DNA of 64,000 nucleotides from JBLHOS01 sp047623825 (GCA_047623825.1 JBLHOS010000003.1:1-64000); one strand, 5' to 3'. Positions 8,745 through 18,787 are shown, numbered from the stretch's first letter. The notes: a model not told the origin generated them from the sequence alone. A program made the numbers and translations.

Positions 8745-9569
8745 TTAGTCGCGCAGCAGCTCATTAATTCCAGTTTTTGAGCGTGTCCGCTCATCCACCC
8801 GCTTAACGATAACGGCGCAATACAGATGCACACCATTCTTGGAGGGCAGAGAGCCTGCAACGACCACCGAGTAGGGTGGGACTTCGCCATAAGTGATTTC
8901 GCCGGTTTCACGATCCACAATCTTGGTGGACTGACCGATGAAAACACCCATACCAAGCACGGATCCTTCGCGCACGATGCATCCCTCAACAACTTCGGAG
9001 CGCGCACCAATAAAGCAATTATCTTCGATGATCGTCGGGCCAGCCTGCATCGGTTCCAACACGCCACCGATCCCGACACCACCTGACAGATGCACGTTCT
9101 TGCCGATCTGTGCGCAGGATCCGACCGTAGCCCATGTGTCTACCATCGTGCCCTCGTCGATATAGGCGCCCAAGTTCACAAAGGACGGCATCAAGACAAC
9201 GCCGGGGGCGATGTAGGCAGATTTGCGTACGATGGCGCTCGGGACGGCGCGAAAGCCTGCGGCTTTCCACTGGTTATCGCCCCAACCCTTGAACTTGCTA
9301 TCCACCTTGTCCCACCAGCCGCCGCCTTGGGGGCCACCCTCTTGCGCTGCCATGTCTTTCAGACGAAAGCCCAGCAATACGGCCTTTTTGGCCCATTGGT
9401 TCACATGCCAACTGCCGTCCGACTGCTTTTCAGCCACACGAAGGGTGCCGCTATCCAGTGCGGCCAAAGTGTCCTCAATGGCTTCGCGCGCCTCACCCGT
9501 CGTATCGGGCGTGATGTCGGCGCGCGCTTCCCAGGCCGCCTCTATCGCGGTTTCCAACTGTGTTGTCAT
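8745..9569 (-). CDS. dapD: 2,3,4,5-tetrahydropyridine-2,6-dicarboxylate N-succinyltransferase
   Basis: 274 residues, the normal DapD length. It succinylates tetrahydrodipicolinate in the succinylase branch of lysine/DAP synthesis. The N-terminal helical part ([19 protein letters not shown]) is followed by a left-handed beta-helix of hexapeptide repeats, seen in [34 protein letters not shown] and [16 protein letters not shown]. These repeats build the trimer and the succinyl-CoA site. [12 protein letters not shown] and ending ELLRD are typical. It stands alone, divergent from the LOG-family gene. Confidence 0.95.
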   Translation of the reverse strand: MTTQLETAIEAAWEARADITPDTTGEAREAIEDTLAALDSGTLRVAEKQSDGSWHVNQWAKKAVLLGFRLKDMAAQEGGPQGGGWWDKVDSKFKGWGDNQWKAAGFRAVPSAIVRKSAYIAPGVVLMPSFVNLGAYIDEGTMVDTWATVGSCAQIGKNVHLSGGVGIGGVLEPMQAGPTIIEDNCFIGARSEVVEGCIVREGSVLGMGVFIGQSTKIVDRETGEITYGEVPPYSVVVAGSLPSKNGVHLYCAVIVKRVDERTRSKTGINELLRD

Positions 9570-9781
9570 GGCTTGGCCCCTTGGTTCATTCTGTCAAAAT
9601 CTGCACAGGGCTATACTGGCAAGGCCTCAAGCGCGCAATGCGCCAGACTTGCCGGACCTGTAAAAGGATCTGGAACAGACGGGATCTATGATCTGCAATG
9701 ATCCCTTACCACGCGCTGGTCAGGGGGGATCCAACAAGATAACGCTATTGAAATCGCCTTAAACAAGGACAGTTAACGACC

Positions 9782-10624
9782 ATGGATGATTCCAGAGATA
9801 GCCCGTTTCCGCATGCCGAAAAAGATATTCAGACGGCGCGCACGGTTCCAGACACTCCGCAGACGCGGGCGTCTGCCTATCAGCTTGCCTTTGCCGACTC
9901 TGAATTCCTGTGCCGGGATGAATTGCGGCCTATTCGCCTGCAACTAGAGCTGATGAAACCGCAGATGCTGATGGATGAACGCGAGATTGCCAGCACGATT
10001 GTTCTGTTCGGCGGCGCGCGTATACCAGAACCCGCCAAGCGTGACACAGCGCGAACCGAAACCTTGGCAGAGCTGACTAAATACTACGATGAGGCTCGTC
10101 GATTTGCCCGACTGATGACCGAGCGTAGCTTGCTAAGTGGATGTCGGGAGAATGTGATCGTCACAGGTGGCGGCCCCGGCGTGATGGAGGCCGGCAACCG
10201 CGGTGCCCAAGATGCGGGCGGATGCTCTATCGGCCTGAACATTGTGCTGCCGCATGAGCAAGCGCCAAATCCCTATGTGACACCTGAGCTTTGCTTTAAT
10301 TTTCATTACTTTGGCATCCGAAAGATGCATTTCTTGCTGCGCGCCAAGGCGATTACTGTCTTTCCGGGTGGTTTCGGGACCTTAGATGAAATGTTTGAGG
10401 CGCTGACATTGATTCAGACCGGCCGGATGGAGCGGGTACCGTTCTTGCTGTTTGGTGAGGCGTTCTGGCGCAAGATCATCAATTGGGATGCGTTGGCCGA
10501 TGCAGGCACCATTGCTGCGGATGATTTGGAGTTGTTCCGGTTTGTTGAAACTGCGGATCAGGCCATGGACCTGATCGACAATTGGGGCAAGCCAGGCGCG
10601 CGGACTACGATCCCAGGTCGCTAA
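9782..10624 (+). CDS. LOG-family (TIGR00730) nucleotide 5'-monophosphate phosphoribohydrolase-like protein
   Basis: A 280-residue Rossmann-like protein with both LOG signatures: GGGPGVMEAGNRGA at about 129-142 and PGGFGTLDE at 195-203. These bind the phosphate and ribose of a nucleotide, and family members release free bases from cytokinin or other nucleotides. Older databases call this lysine decarboxylase family, which is misleading. The first 70 residues are an extension seen in the longer LOG subgroup. Its stop overlaps that of the convergent phytase-like gene by four bases. The true substrate cannot be read from sequence. Confidence 0.8.
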   Translation: MDDSRDSPFPHAEKDIQTARTVPDTPQTRASAYQLAFADSEFLCRDELRPIRLQLELMKPQMLMDEREIASTIVLFGGARIPEPAKRDTARTETLAELTKYYDEARRFARLMTERSLLSGCRENVIVTGGGPGVMEAGNRGAQDAGGCSIGLNIVLPHEQAPNPYVTPELCFNFHYFGIRKMHFLLRAKAITVFPGGFGTLDEMFEALTLIQTGRMERVPFLLFGEAFWRKIINWDALADAGTIAADDLELFRFVETADQAMDLIDNWGKPGARTTIPGR

Positions 10625-11511
10625 TCGGGCAATCGGTATTCGACAAATTCGGTCTTTAGCCAGCCGCTGAAATTATCATCAGAAATCATGCTGGCGATCA
10701 GGTGCCCGTCCCCTGATCGCCAAATGCTGATGCCCTCCAGATTGCCGTGGACGCCGAGGGATGTGACCAGCAGGGTTTCCTCATCAACAAACCCGTAATC
10801 ATTGATGTCAAAGCGGCGGATCCGGGTTGAGAACCCAAAGAGCCCGCGAAAATCGCGCTCAAGCAGATAAAACCTGCCATCGGGTCCAATATCTGCCCCA
10901 ACAGCCAAGTACCGGCCCCGACGCGGAATACTGAAGTTTGGCTGCCAAGCGCCGTTTGCAAATCGGTAGACCGGAAACGGTACGGCCCAATCGCCGGATC
11001 GTTCGGGAAGGGTAAAGAGTTGCCCCGCCGGATCGACGGCCAAAGCTTCGAGGGATGCATTGACCTCTAGATGCACGAAATCTGGGTGGGGTGGGATCGC
11101 GGCGATAAGCGCACCGGTGAGTGAATGCAGGGCAAGCCTGTGATCTCCCTCAAACGAGACATAGAGTGTGTCGTTGGGCCCAAAGGCGAGGCCTTCGCTG
11201 TCGCGTTGCCCCCGAAGCTCAGCCCGGCTGCCATCTTGGCCCCGAAGGGTCCGTATGGAACCAAGAGACAGGTTGGTTGCTGTCCCATCGGCGCGGATAA
11301 TCTCAGCTCGCAGCAGATACCCCCTGTCAGACAGCAAGTTCATTGATCTGCCATTCGGTGCCATGGCGATTGCGGACAGTCCGCCAAATTGCGTTGCATC
11401 TGAACGCAACTGAAGATTGCTGATTAGTTCCAGATCCTGCGCCAAGGCTGTCAGCGGCCCAATGGCAAGAACCAGCCCTAGGGCGCAGATGCGGTTAAGA
11501 CGCTGACGCAT
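10621..11511 (-). CDS. Exported phytase-like/esterase-like beta-propeller protein
   Basis: 296 residues with a Sec signal peptide (ICALGLVLAIGPLTALA, cleavage near residue 24). The body matches the phytase-like domain family PF13449: GGLSAIAMAPNG, LLSDRGYLLRAEI, RDSEGLAFGPNDTLYVSFE and NLEGISIW are typical blades. Members are often annotated esterase-like activity of phytase; actual activity is unproven. The start overlaps the end of mepA by 34 bases, indicating translational coupling. Its end overlaps the LOG gene stop by four bases in convergent orientation. Confidence 0.75.
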   Translation of the reverse strand: MRQRLNRICALGLVLAIGPLTALAQDLELISNLQLRSDATQFGGLSAIAMAPNGRSMNLLSDRGYLLRAEIIRADGTATNLSLGSIRTLRGQDGSRAELRGQRDSEGLAFGPNDTLYVSFEGDHRLALHSLTGALIAAIPPHPDFVHLEVNASLEALAVDPAGQLFTLPERSGDWAVPFPVYRFANGAWQPNFSIPRRGRYLAVGADIGPDGRFYLLERDFRGLFGFSTRIRRFDINDYGFVDEETLLVTSLGVHGNLEGISIWRSGDGHLIASMISDDNFSGWLKTEFVEYRLPD

Positions 11512-12347
11512 TGATTTGGCAGATCCTCAAGTGTCAGTTCGCGGCGCGGTGGCGACGGCGTGGCGTCCGGGTTAGGCGGCGGTGGGTTGAGGATATCGGC
11601 AACCCACAGCTCGGCATCCGCACATCCATCGCCCGGTGGTGGCGGTGCCTGATCGACACAATTCCTTGAACCACGTGGGCAATTCAGACGCACGTGGAAA
11701 TGGTAGTGATGGCCCCACCAAGGACGGATATTGCGCAACCAACTGCGATCCCCCGTCTCATCATTGCACATCTGAACCTTGGCACCTGGAAACACAAAAA
11801 TCCGGGCAACGCGCGGGTCTTGGGCGGCAGCGCGCAAGATCGCATGATGGCTTGGGGTCCAATTGTCATTTACATAGGCCCCTTGGGCGCGGCGCATCGA
11901 GATTGATGAGATATTTTCGCGGTCCCGACGGCTCAGCGTCAGATCGCGCGCTGGCAGCATCCAGATATCAACGTCGAGGCCGGATTGATGTGACCTGTGA
12001 CCATCTGTCATCGGCCCACCACGTGGCTGGCTCATATCGCCGATATACAGACCATCCCAACCTAGCTGGGTGGCTTGTCGCGACAGATCCTGTACGAATT
12101 CGATGGTCGTAGGATGCGCCCAATTGCGGTTTCTGCTTAGGCGCATAGCCTGCCAAGTCGGCCCAGTTTCCGGCAGCTGTTCCGCCCCAGCGACGCAACC
12201 ATTTGCATAGCCACCATGAGATCTGGGGCGTTGGTCAGAAGCTGCTATTGCGGCACCAAACAAAGTGCGCGCCTCAACCTGTGCCGCTGCTGGAGCGGTG
12301 TAAAGTGTTAACGCTAGGCTTGCGGCAAGGGCGAGGCGGATGACCAT
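11478..12347 (-). CDS. mepA: Penicillin-insensitive murein endopeptidase
   Basis: 289 residues with a cleavable signal peptide (MVIRLALAASLALTLYTAPA). It is a LAS-family zinc peptidase that cuts the D-alanyl-meso-DAP cross-link in the periplasm. Zinc and catalytic signatures are present: GHRSHQSGLDVD (H120, D127) and WWGHHYHFHVRL. The C-terminal part is rich in Pro and Cys (PPPPGDGCADAEL), usual for alphaproteobacterial MepA. It overlaps the genes on either side by 34 bases each, so MFS transporter, mepA and the phytase-like gene probably form one operon. Confidence 0.93.
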   Translation of the reverse strand: MVIRLALAASLALTLYTAPAAAQVEARTLFGAAIAASDQRPRSHGGYANGCVAGAEQLPETGPTWQAMRLSRNRNWAHPTTIEFVQDLSRQATQLGWDGLYIGDMSQPRGGPMTDGHRSHQSGLDVDIWMLPARDLTLSRRDRENISSISMRRAQGAYVNDNWTPSHHAILRAAAQDPRVARIFVFPGAKVQMCNDETGDRSWLRNIRPWWGHHYHFHVRLNCPRGSRNCVDQAPPPPGDGCADAELWVADILNPPPPNPDATPSPPRRELTLEDLPNQCVSVLTASAP

Positions 12348-13690
12348 TTTTCGGCACTCTCTCCTTCTGGATTGACCCAGACTAGCAGGATCAAGGCCAA
12401 AAGAAACAGGCCGATTACCGGTGTGATGCCGATCCGCTGACTCTCAGACAACCCTGTCACGATGCCAATCAACAATGGGGCGATGAACGAGGTTGCCTTG
12501 CCGGCCAAAGCGTAGAGACCAAAGGCCTCAGTCATTCGTGCCGGGTTTGATTGGCGCACCAGCATCGTACGTGATGAGGCCTGCAAGGATCCACCGCCCG
12601 CGCCAATCAGGCTGCCGCAGATGTAGAAGGCAATCGATGGCGCGCTGGACCCTTCGAGCACGCCGATACCCAAGACCGATGTTGGCGTGATCGTGACGAC
12701 CGTGATGCAAACAAGGGTCAATAAGATGGTTGCCCACAGAATTACCGGCTTTGGACCATGACGCGCATCGGACTTTCCGGTTGCCCAAGATGAGACCCCG
12801 GCCGTGATCGCAGCAATGATACCAAAGACGCCCACATCAACAACGGACCACCCCAGAACGCCAAGCGCATAGATGCCGCCAAATGTATAAAGCCCGCCAA
12901 GCGCGTCACGATAGAGCATCGAAGACCCAAGGAATGCCATTAGGCTGGGCGTTTGGGGCAGGCGTCTTAAGGTTGCGCGCAGGTCGGCTATGGCCTTCTT
13001 TACTGTTGCGGATTTATGCGCACCGCGCTTGGCGTCATCGCCGTGCACCCACAAAAAGAACGGGACCATAAAGATCACATACCAGATCGCGGTCAGTGGC
13101 CCGACGGACCGCGTGCCCTCCCGCATCTCTGGATCCAACCCAAAGGCTGGCGCATTTCCCAAGAACGTCAGGCCAGCTTCGTTTTCGGCCAAAAACAAGA
13201 GCATTACGATCAGCGCCAGAACACCGCCCGCATAACCCAATGCCCAGCCCGATCCAGAGATTTTGCCGATTTCCTCACGCGTTCCCAATGTTGGAAGCAG
13301 TGCATTGGTAAAGGTCGTCGCAAACTCCATGCCGACAAGGCCAATGACAAAGGCGCCTAAGATAACGACCAAATTACTGCTGCCCGGCACTGCCCACCAC
13401 AGCCCGAATGAGCCGACGACATACATGATCGAGAACAGGATGATCCAAGGCATTCGTCGCCCGGTGCTATCTGCAAGCGCGCCTAAAACTGGTGCAGCGA
13501 ACGCAATACACAGACCCGCAATTGTCAGGGTGTAGCCCCAAAGCTCTTGGCCGCGAACCGGGTCATCAACCACGGCTGAGGCGAAGTAGGGCGCGAATAT
13601 AAAGGTCAAAAGTAAGGTGGAATAAGGTTGGCTTGCGAAATCAAACATCATCCAGCCCCAGATGCGTTTGCGATGTGAAATGCTTGCCAT
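12314..13690 (-). CDS. MFS transporter, UMF1/Atg22-like family
   Basis: A 458-residue membrane protein with about 12 hydrophobic segments. The opening RKRIWGWMMFDFASQPYSTL is characteristic of the Atg22-like (vacuolar effluxer/UMF1) branch. Another family feature is ALADSTGRRMPWI in the loop between segments 2 and 3. Bacterial members are presumed exporters of amino acids or small metabolites, but the substrate is unknown. It is first in a run with mepA and the phytase-like gene, overlapping mepA by 34 bases. Confidence 0.8.
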   Translation of the reverse strand: MASISHRKRIWGWMMFDFASQPYSTLLLTFIFAPYFASAVVDDPVRGQELWGYTLTIAGLCIAFAAPVLGALADSTGRRMPWIILFSIMYVVGSFGLWWAVPGSSNLVVILGAFVIGLVGMEFATTFTNALLPTLGTREEIGKISGSGWALGYAGGVLALIVMLLFLAENEAGLTFLGNAPAFGLDPEMREGTRSVGPLTAIWYVIFMVPFFLWVHGDDAKRGAHKSATVKKAIADLRATLRRLPQTPSLMAFLGSSMLYRDALGGLYTFGGIYALGVLGWSVVDVGVFGIIAAITAGVSSWATGKSDARHGPKPVILWATILLTLVCITVVTITPTSVLGIGVLEGSSAPSIAFYICGSLIGAGGGSLQASSRTMLVRQSNPARMTEAFGLYALAGKATSFIAPLLIGIVTGLSESQRIGITPVIGLFLLALILLVWVNPEGESAEKWSSASPLPQA

Positions 13691-13766
13691 TGTATTCCTT
13701 GATCCCTTTTAATCGAACCTTCGGTGGAAATATGCCAAGTTGCAACGAATAACGCGGCCGGATCGG

Positions 13767-14312
13767 TCAATCGGGTGTTGTTGGGTCCTGCGGTGGCCAT
13801 GGGCGGGTGGCGTCGGCGATGATCCAGGCTTTCACCCAATCGGGCAGGTCGGGCATTTTGGCGTCCGCGCCAAGCTCTTCCCAAATCTTATGCGGCGGCA
13901 CGATTTTGCCGGAGTTGGTGACAGCAGACCGATAGACAATTTGATTGCAGCATGTTTTGCCACGCCACATCGACTGCTCTAGATAGACAAATTTGTCGTC
14001 GTATCCCAATGCCCGGCTGCGCATTTCAAAACGATCGAACAAGGCGATGCGTTTGCGGTACCGAACGCTTGCGCCAGCCATCGTCAGGCCCCACCGGTTC
14101 TTGCGCAACACGCGCAGCAAGCCAGCCCTCTTGGCCAATGGATAACGGCCCAGATCGTACAACGTCAGTGTTCGACCATTGTTCAATTCGAGGAAGTGAT
14201 CGATGTCCCAAGGCCAGCAAATATGTTGGGAGACATGTGTCCCTGTTGGCGGCAGGTCCGGCGCATCGCCGTGTACTATGAGTTCTTTGATCAATCGGAT
14301 GATGGGATACAT
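13767..14312 (-). CDS. Acyl-CoA thioesterase-like hotdog protein
   Basis: 181 residues resembling the 4HBT hotdog superfamily of the long bacterial type. The first conserved block, WPWDIDHFLELNNGRTLTLYD, holds the position where thioesterases carry the Asp/Asn near the start of the hotdog helix. MAGASVRYRKRIALFDRFEM forms the central strands. It likely hydrolyses an acyl-CoA in the cytoplasm; the chain is not predictable. It stands 76 bases upstream of the MFS gene on the same strand. Confidence 0.7.
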   Translation of the reverse strand: MYPIIRLIKELIVHGDAPDLPPTGTHVSQHICWPWDIDHFLELNNGRTLTLYDLGRYPLAKRAGLLRVLRKNRWGLTMAGASVRYRKRIALFDRFEMRSRALGYDDKFVYLEQSMWRGKTCCNQIVYRSAVTNSGKIVPPHKIWEELGADAKMPDLPDWVKAWIIADATRPWPPQDPTTPD

Positions 14313-14449
14313 GGGGCCCCTTTTTTGGACTCAAATGGTAGTCTTAGCCAATGCGCGTCAAACGAGTAGCCATGTCAGATCGCTTGCGTATCTGGACCGT
14401 GCCCCTTAGCTGTTGCGTCGGTAAATTAATCGAAGGCAGCCCCAGACAC

Positions 14450-14737
14450 ATGACATCGTTATTTCAGATCCTGATGATGATTTTGAGCATCGTAAAATTC
14501 GTCGTCATCGCACATATTATCATGAGCTGGCTTATCAGCTTTGGCGTGCTGAACATTCAGCAGCAGCTTGTAGCGCAAATTTGGAGCGGCCTGAGCCGAC
14601 TGGTTGAACCGGTCTATGGACGGATTCGTCGGTTCCTGCCTGATCTTGGTGGATTGGATCTTGCGCCGCTGATCGTCATTCTGGGTGTTTTCGCGCTAGA
14701 AACCATCCTACGCAACAACGCAATGATGTTTATCTAG
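14450..14737 (+). CDS. YggT family membrane protein
   Basis: 95 residues beginning [17 protein letters not shown], with two hydrophobic segments separated by a basic loop ([22 protein letters not shown]). The P-x-R-R-x-x-P-x-x-G-x-x-D-x-x-P block is the YggT signature. Family members are inner-membrane proteins linked to osmotic stress, FtsZ-associated clusters or K+ homeostasis; no precise role is known. The frame extends 33 codons upstream, but the ATG at 14450 gives the standard N-terminus. Its stop overlaps the stop of the convergent msrA by four bases. Confidence 0.85.
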   Translation: MTSLFQILMMILSIVKFVVIAHIIMSWLISFGVLNIQQQLVAQIWSGLSRLVEPVYGRIRRFLPDLGGLDLAPLIVILGVFALETILRNNAMMFI

Positions 14738-15402
14738 TGAAGGAATGGGGCTTCATCGCCCCAAACCTGTGCGACGCGCGCATCACGACCACACGAATCA
14801 CGATAGAGCCCATATGCGACGGCCTTTGACCGGGGCCCAAAACGCGTGATCACCAATGCGTCGCTGCGATAATAGTCTTGGTGATATTCGTCAGCGGCGT
14901 AAAACGGCGCTGTGTCTAAAATTGGTGTGCGAACTTGTCGCCCGATCGTCTCAGTCGCCAGTGCAATTTCTTCTTCTGCGGCAGCGCGCTCTTCTGGTGT
15001 TTCGACAAAAATTGCTGATGTATAACTATGGCCCCGATCGCAGAACTGACCGCCGTCATCCAATGGATCGATAGAGCGCAGGAACAAATGGATCAGTTGT
15101 TGGTAGCTGATACGATCAGCGTCATAGGTGATCTCAACCACCTCAAGATGACCAGTACCTCCACGCACGACCTCTCGATACGTCGGGTTTTCAACCGTTC
15201 CACCAGCAAACCCAGAGACAACTTCGATCACACCTTCCACACCTTCAAAATCGGACTCGACGCACCAAAAACATCCACCCGCCACAAGGGTAGTCTGAAG
15301 TGATTGGGCATGGGCTTTATCGATGTGAACAAAAAGGCCCACCGCTATTGCGAAGGTTAATATGATGACCTTCAAAGATTGCAGTTTTAGGCGATGAAAC
15401 AT
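14734..15402 (-). CDS. msrA: Exported peptide-methionine (S)-S-oxide reductase
   Basis: 222 residues starting at the ATG at 15402 behind GGAGGAAATATTT. Residues 1-32 form a signal peptide ([19 protein letters not shown] cleavage), so the enzyme should act in the periplasm. The catalytic motif [13 protein letters not shown] places Cys44 as the nucleophile that reduces methionine S-sulfoxide. Other family blocks include [11 protein letters not shown] and [17 protein letters not shown]-terminal [10 protein letters not shown] may hold a resolving cysteine. An extension of 20 codons upstream is rejected. No msrB or electron-donor gene lies next to it. Confidence 0.9.
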   Translation of the reverse strand: MFHRLKLQSLKVIILTFAIAVGLFVHIDKAHAQSLQTTLVAGGCFWCVESDFEGVEGVIEVVSGFAGGTVENPTYREVVRGGTGHLEVVEITYDADRISYQQLIHLFLRSIDPLDDGGQFCDRGHSYTSAIFVETPEERAAAEEEIALATETIGRQVRTPILDTAPFYAADEYHQDYYRSDALVITRFGPRSKAVAYGLYRDSCGRDARVAQVWGDEAPFLH

Positions 15403-15502
15403 AAATATTTCCTCCACTTTGGCCAATGGTTCCTGTGATTGGCATTGAAATACAACCCACATGAGTGTGATCTCACACAGTGGTGAATGGAAAGGCCCAA
15501 AT

Positions 15503-16411
15503 ATGGATAACGCTGTAACAACTCATCAGGCAGCCGATGATGCCCGCAATGAGGACATCGTGATATATGTGAACGGTTTGTTGAAACCGCGCGCAGAAGC
15601 GATGGTCAGCGTCTATGACAGTGGATTCATGCTGGGCGATGGCGTGTGGGAGGGGTTGAGGCTCTACAATGGCGCTTGGGCGTTCCTGGACGACCATATG
15701 GACCGGCTGTTTGAGGCTGCCCGCGCGATTGATCTGGAGATCGGATTGGACCGCGCCGGCGTGATCAACGCGCTGGAGCAGACGCGGCTAGCAAACCAGA
15801 TGCACACTGACGCCCATGCCCGCCTGATGATTACGCGTGGTATCAAGATCCGTCCGTTTCAGCATCCGGCACTGTCGGTCAGCGGCCCAACAATCGCGAT
15901 CATCATGGAGCATTCCAAGCCGTCACTGCCGCGTCCCATTCGGCTGGCCACGGTCCCGCATCTGCGCGGGTTGCCGATGACCCAAGACCCAAAGCTGAAT
16001 TCCCATTCAAAACTGAATTGCATTCTGGCCTGTATCGCCGCCGAAAAGGCTGGTGCGGATGAGGCCTTGATGCTGGACGTCCATGGCTTCGTGAACACGA
16101 CCAATGCCTGCAACTTCTTTATCGTCCGCAAGGGCGCGGTTTGGACCTCAACCGGGGATTATTGCATGAACGGGATCACCCGTCAGAAGGTGATAGATGT
16201 GTGCCACGCTGCTGGCATTCCGATACTCCAAAAGAATTTTTCTTTGGTAGAAGCCTATGGTGCTGATGAGGCGTTCCTGACCGGCACCTTTGGCGCGCAA
16301 ACGCCAGTCGGCGAAATTGACGGTCGCCAAATTGGTGCCGGTACACTTGGCCCGGTCACAACAAAAATCCGCACGCTGTATAAAGCACTGGTTGAGGCTG
16401 ACACCGCATGA
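15503..16411 (+). CDS. Class IV PLP-dependent aminotransferase (DAAT/BCAT-like)
   Basis: 302 residues from the ATG at 15503 behind GGAAAGG. Class IV features are present: [19 protein letters not shown] at the N-terminal domain, the PLP-lysine region [10 protein letters not shown] (Lys170), [20 protein letters not shown], and [12 protein letters not shown]. It should catalyse PLP-dependent transamination of a branched-chain or D-amino acid or a related substrate. A dedicated ilvE lies at 38316, so this copy probably has another substrate. Its stop overlaps the start of the sulfotransferase-like gene (ATGA), implying coupled translation. Confidence 0.85.
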   Translation: MDNAVTTHQAADDARNEDIVIYVNGLLKPRAEAMVSVYDSGFMLGDGVWEGLRLYNGAWAFLDDHMDRLFEAARAIDLEIGLDRAGVINALEQTRLANQMHTDAHARLMITRGIKIRPFQHPALSVSGPTIAIIMEHSKPSLPRPIRLATVPHLRGLPMTQDPKLNSHSKLNCILACIAAEKAGADEALMLDVHGFVNTTNACNFFIVRKGAVWTSTGDYCMNGITRQKVIDVCHAAGIPILQKNFSLVEAYGADEAFLTGTFGAQTPVGEIDGRQIGAGTLGPVTTKIRTLYKALVEADTA

Positions 16412-17124
16412 GAATTGCCATGTGGTCAGGGCCGCGCAACCTGTCGACAGCAATGATGTACAGCTTTGCCGCGCGCCCAGATTTTACCGTGATGGATGAG
16501 CCGTTCTATGCCTGCTATTTGCAGAAAACCGGCCTGAACCATCCGATGCGGGCCGAGGTGTTGGCTGCGCAATCTACCGACCCCGACGACGTGATTGCGC
16601 AGCTGTTGGCCGCAGCACCGCCGACCCGCCCGCATATCTATCAAAAGCATATGACCCAACACATGGTTCCCGGCATCCCGCGTGATTGGTTCGATCAGGT
16701 AAGGCATGTGTTTTTGATCCGTCACCCCAGCCGTGTTGCCGCCAGCTTTGGCGCGAAATATGAGAACCCGACGCTTGAGGATTTGGGCTTTCTTCAGCAG
16801 GTCGAAATCTATCAGGAAGTATGTGCCATGGGGATCGCGCCTATCGTGATCGATAGCACCGACATTCGGCGTGACCCTGAGGGGGCTTTGAAGCGGCTGT
16901 GCGGCGCTTTGGCCCTTAATTGGGAGCCATCGATGTTGGGTTGGCCAAGTGGCGGTCATCCGTCGGATGGGATCTGGGCTGCGCATTGGTATGGTGCTGT
17001 CCACCGCTCAACCGGGTTTGCGGGCGCCGAAGCTGAGATGCCTCAACTTGGTGGGCCTTTGGCCGAGTTGGCAGCGCAGGCTTTGCCGTCCTACCAAAAA
17101 CTGGCCGCAGTGAAGCTGGCGTAG
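16408..17124 (+). CDS. Sulfotransferase-like P-loop protein coupled to the aminotransferase
   Basis: 238 residues. The N-terminus WSGPRNLSTAMMYSF is a sulfotransferase-type P-loop (5'-phosphosulfate binding). HVFLIRHPSRVAASF matches the 3'-phosphate-binding motif, with the Arg and Ser expected to contact PAPS. It fits the Sulfotransfer_5-type family. The acceptor is unknown. It overlaps the aminotransferase stop by four bases. Related plant proteins fuse a P-loop domain of this type to a class IV aminotransferase, as I recall, so the pair may act on one pathway. Confidence 0.7.
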   Translation: MRIAMWSGPRNLSTAMMYSFAARPDFTVMDEPFYACYLQKTGLNHPMRAEVLAAQSTDPDDVIAQLLAAAPPTRPHIYQKHMTQHMVPGIPRDWFDQVRHVFLIRHPSRVAASFGAKYENPTLEDLGFLQQVEIYQEVCAMGIAPIVIDSTDIRRDPEGALKRLCGALALNWEPSMLGWPSGGHPSDGIWAAHWYGAVHRSTGFAGAEAEMPQLGGPLAELAAQALPSYQKLAAVKLA

Positions 17125-17133
17125 ATCTTAGGC

Positions 17134-17415
17134 TTACAGAAGTTGCCCAAGCCTGAGGGCAATAGTGGCGTCCCCTGAAACCTTGAGTTTGCCCATCATA
17201 ACGCCCGTCATCGGATTGAGTTTGTCTGCGATCAGCTTGGCCAGATTATCGGTTGAGATCTTGATCGTGCAATCAGTCTCAGCGTCTTTAAGGCTGGCCT
17301 GCTTGTCAGCCAAAACTATGACACCATCAGTCCCGCAATCAAATTTCCAGCTGTCGCTGAACGTACTACTGGTCAGGCCGCGTTGAATGTTTGCTGCAAT
17401 TTCTGCCAAAGTCAT
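17134..17415 (-). CDS. SCP2 sterol-binding domain protein
   Basis: 93 residues starting MTLAEIAANIQRGL. It consists of a single SCP2-like domain: GTDGVIVLADKQASLKDAETDCTI in the sheet, then DNLAKLIADKLNPMTGVMMGKLKVSGD, where the MGKLKV.GD motif is typical. Family members bind lipids or acyl chains in a hydrophobic cavity. In proteobacteria the stand-alone form has no proven function. An upstream start (MRKGPP) is possible but the ATG at 17415 is the canonical one. It converges with the sulfotransferase-like gene. Confidence 0.8.
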   Translation of the reverse strand: MTLAEIAANIQRGLTSSTFSDSWKFDCGTDGVIVLADKQASLKDAETDCTIKISTDNLAKLIADKLNPMTGVMMGKLKVSGDATIALRLGQLL

Positions 17416-17490
17416 TGGTGGCCCCTTCCGCATCTGCAGTCATGGCGTAGAAGCCGAGGGGCCGATCAACAATAGTGACGTCAGGTCAGA

Positions 17491-18708
17491 TTAGCTGACG
17501 CGTTTATTCCGAGCCGCTATCAGCTTCAGGCGCAGCGCGTTGAGCTGGATAAAGCCTTGTGCGTCTTTTTGATCGTAGGCGCCCGCGTCGTCTTCAAAGG
17601 TCACGTGTGCCTCAGAATAAAGGCTGTGATCAGACCAGCGCCCAACCGTCCGTGCTGAACCCTTATAGAGTTTCAATCGCACTGTGCCGGTCACATGGGC
17701 CTGACTATGGTCAATCGCCGCCTGAAGCATTTCACGCTCTGGGCTGAACCAGAAACCGTTATAGATCAGCTCAGCATAGCGTGGCATCAATTCGTCTTTG
17801 AGGTGCGCCGCACCACGATCAAGCGTGATGGACTCGATGCCGCGATGGGCCTCAAGCAGTAATGTGCCGCCGGGGGTTTCATAGATTCCGCGGGACTTCA
17901 TCCCGACAAAGCGACCCTCAACAAGATCAAGCCGTCCAACGCCGTGCCTGCCGCCCAATTCGTTAAGTTTGGTCAGGATTGTGGCGGGTGACATCGTCTC
18001 ATCGTTGACGCTGACTGGATCGCCTTTTTCAAACCCGATTTCAACATATTCAGGTGCGTCTGGCGCGTCCTCTGGATGGACTGTCCGCTGATATACATAA
18101 TCTGGCGCCATCTCAGCAGGGTCTTCCAAAACCTTGCCTTCTGAGGAGGTGTGCAGCAGGTTTGCGTCGACGCTGAACGGCGCCTCACCGCGTTTATCTT
18201 TGGCAATCGGGATCTGGTTCTTTTCGGCAAATTCAAGCAACCGGGTCCGGCTGGTCAGGTCCCATTCGCGCCACGGGGCAATCACCTTGATGTCGGGGTT
18301 CAACGCATAGGCGCTCAACTCAAACCGAACCTGATCATTGCCTTTTCCGGTCGCACCATGGGCCACAGCATCCGCACCTTCAATCGCTGCAATCTCGACC
18401 AAACGCTTAGAAATCAACGGCCGCGCTATGGACGTGCCCAGCAGATACAGCCCCTCATAGACCGCGTTGGCGCGGAACATCGGAAAGACAAAGTCGCGGA
18501 CGAATTCTTCGCGCAAATCTTCGATATAAATCGCGCTGGCACCCATCATCTCGGCCTTGGCTCGGGCTGGTTCCAGCTCCTCGCCCTGACCCAGATCGGC
18601 GGTAAAGGTCACGACTTCACAGCCATATTCCGTCTGCAGCCATTTCAGAATGATTGAGGTGTCCAGACCGCCAGAATAGGCAAGGACGACTTTCTTTGGC
18701 GCAGACAT
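17491..18708 (-). CDS. argG: Argininosuccinate synthase
   Basis: 405 residues, the standard length. It joins citrulline and aspartate with ATP to make argininosuccinate in arginine synthesis. AYSGGLDTS near the N-terminus is the ATP-pyrophosphatase loop; [13 protein letters not shown] and [14 protein letters not shown] are further family signatures. It is well started by the ATG at 18708 behind GGAGCTCGCC. It appears monocistronic, divergent from the membrane-protein gene, with a 75-base gap between the two SCP2/argG neighbours. Confidence 0.97.
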   Translation of the reverse strand: MSAPKKVVLAYSGGLDTSIILKWLQTEYGCEVVTFTADLGQGEELEPARAKAEMMGASAIYIEDLREEFVRDFVFPMFRANAVYEGLYLLGTSIARPLISKRLVEIAAIEGADAVAHGATGKGNDQVRFELSAYALNPDIKVIAPWREWDLTSRTRLLEFAEKNQIPIAKDKRGEAPFSVDANLLHTSSEGKVLEDPAEMAPDYVYQRTVHPEDAPDAPEYVEIGFEKGDPVSVNDETMSPATILTKLNELGGRHGVGRLDLVEGRFVGMKSRGIYETPGGTLLLEAHRGIESITLDRGAAHLKDELMPRYAELIYNGFWFSPEREMLQAAIDHSQAHVTGTVRLKLYKGSARTVGRWSDHSLYSEAHVTFEDDAGAYDQKDAQGFIQLNALRLKLIAARNKRVS

Positions 18709-18787
18709 TGGCGAGCTCCGGGAAATTTGTTGACCGACGGGCGGATACCGGCTTTTTGGGCCAAGATCAAGGATAGTGAGAGAACCA

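Noticed and set aside
9090..9701. A 203-codon frame antisense to dapD
   Set aside because: dapD's hexapeptide repeats force an open antisense frame; no recognisable motif.
16426..17004. A 192-codon frame antisense to the sulfotransferase-like gene
   Set aside because: The sense gene has P-loop and PAPS motifs; the antisense frame shows nothing.
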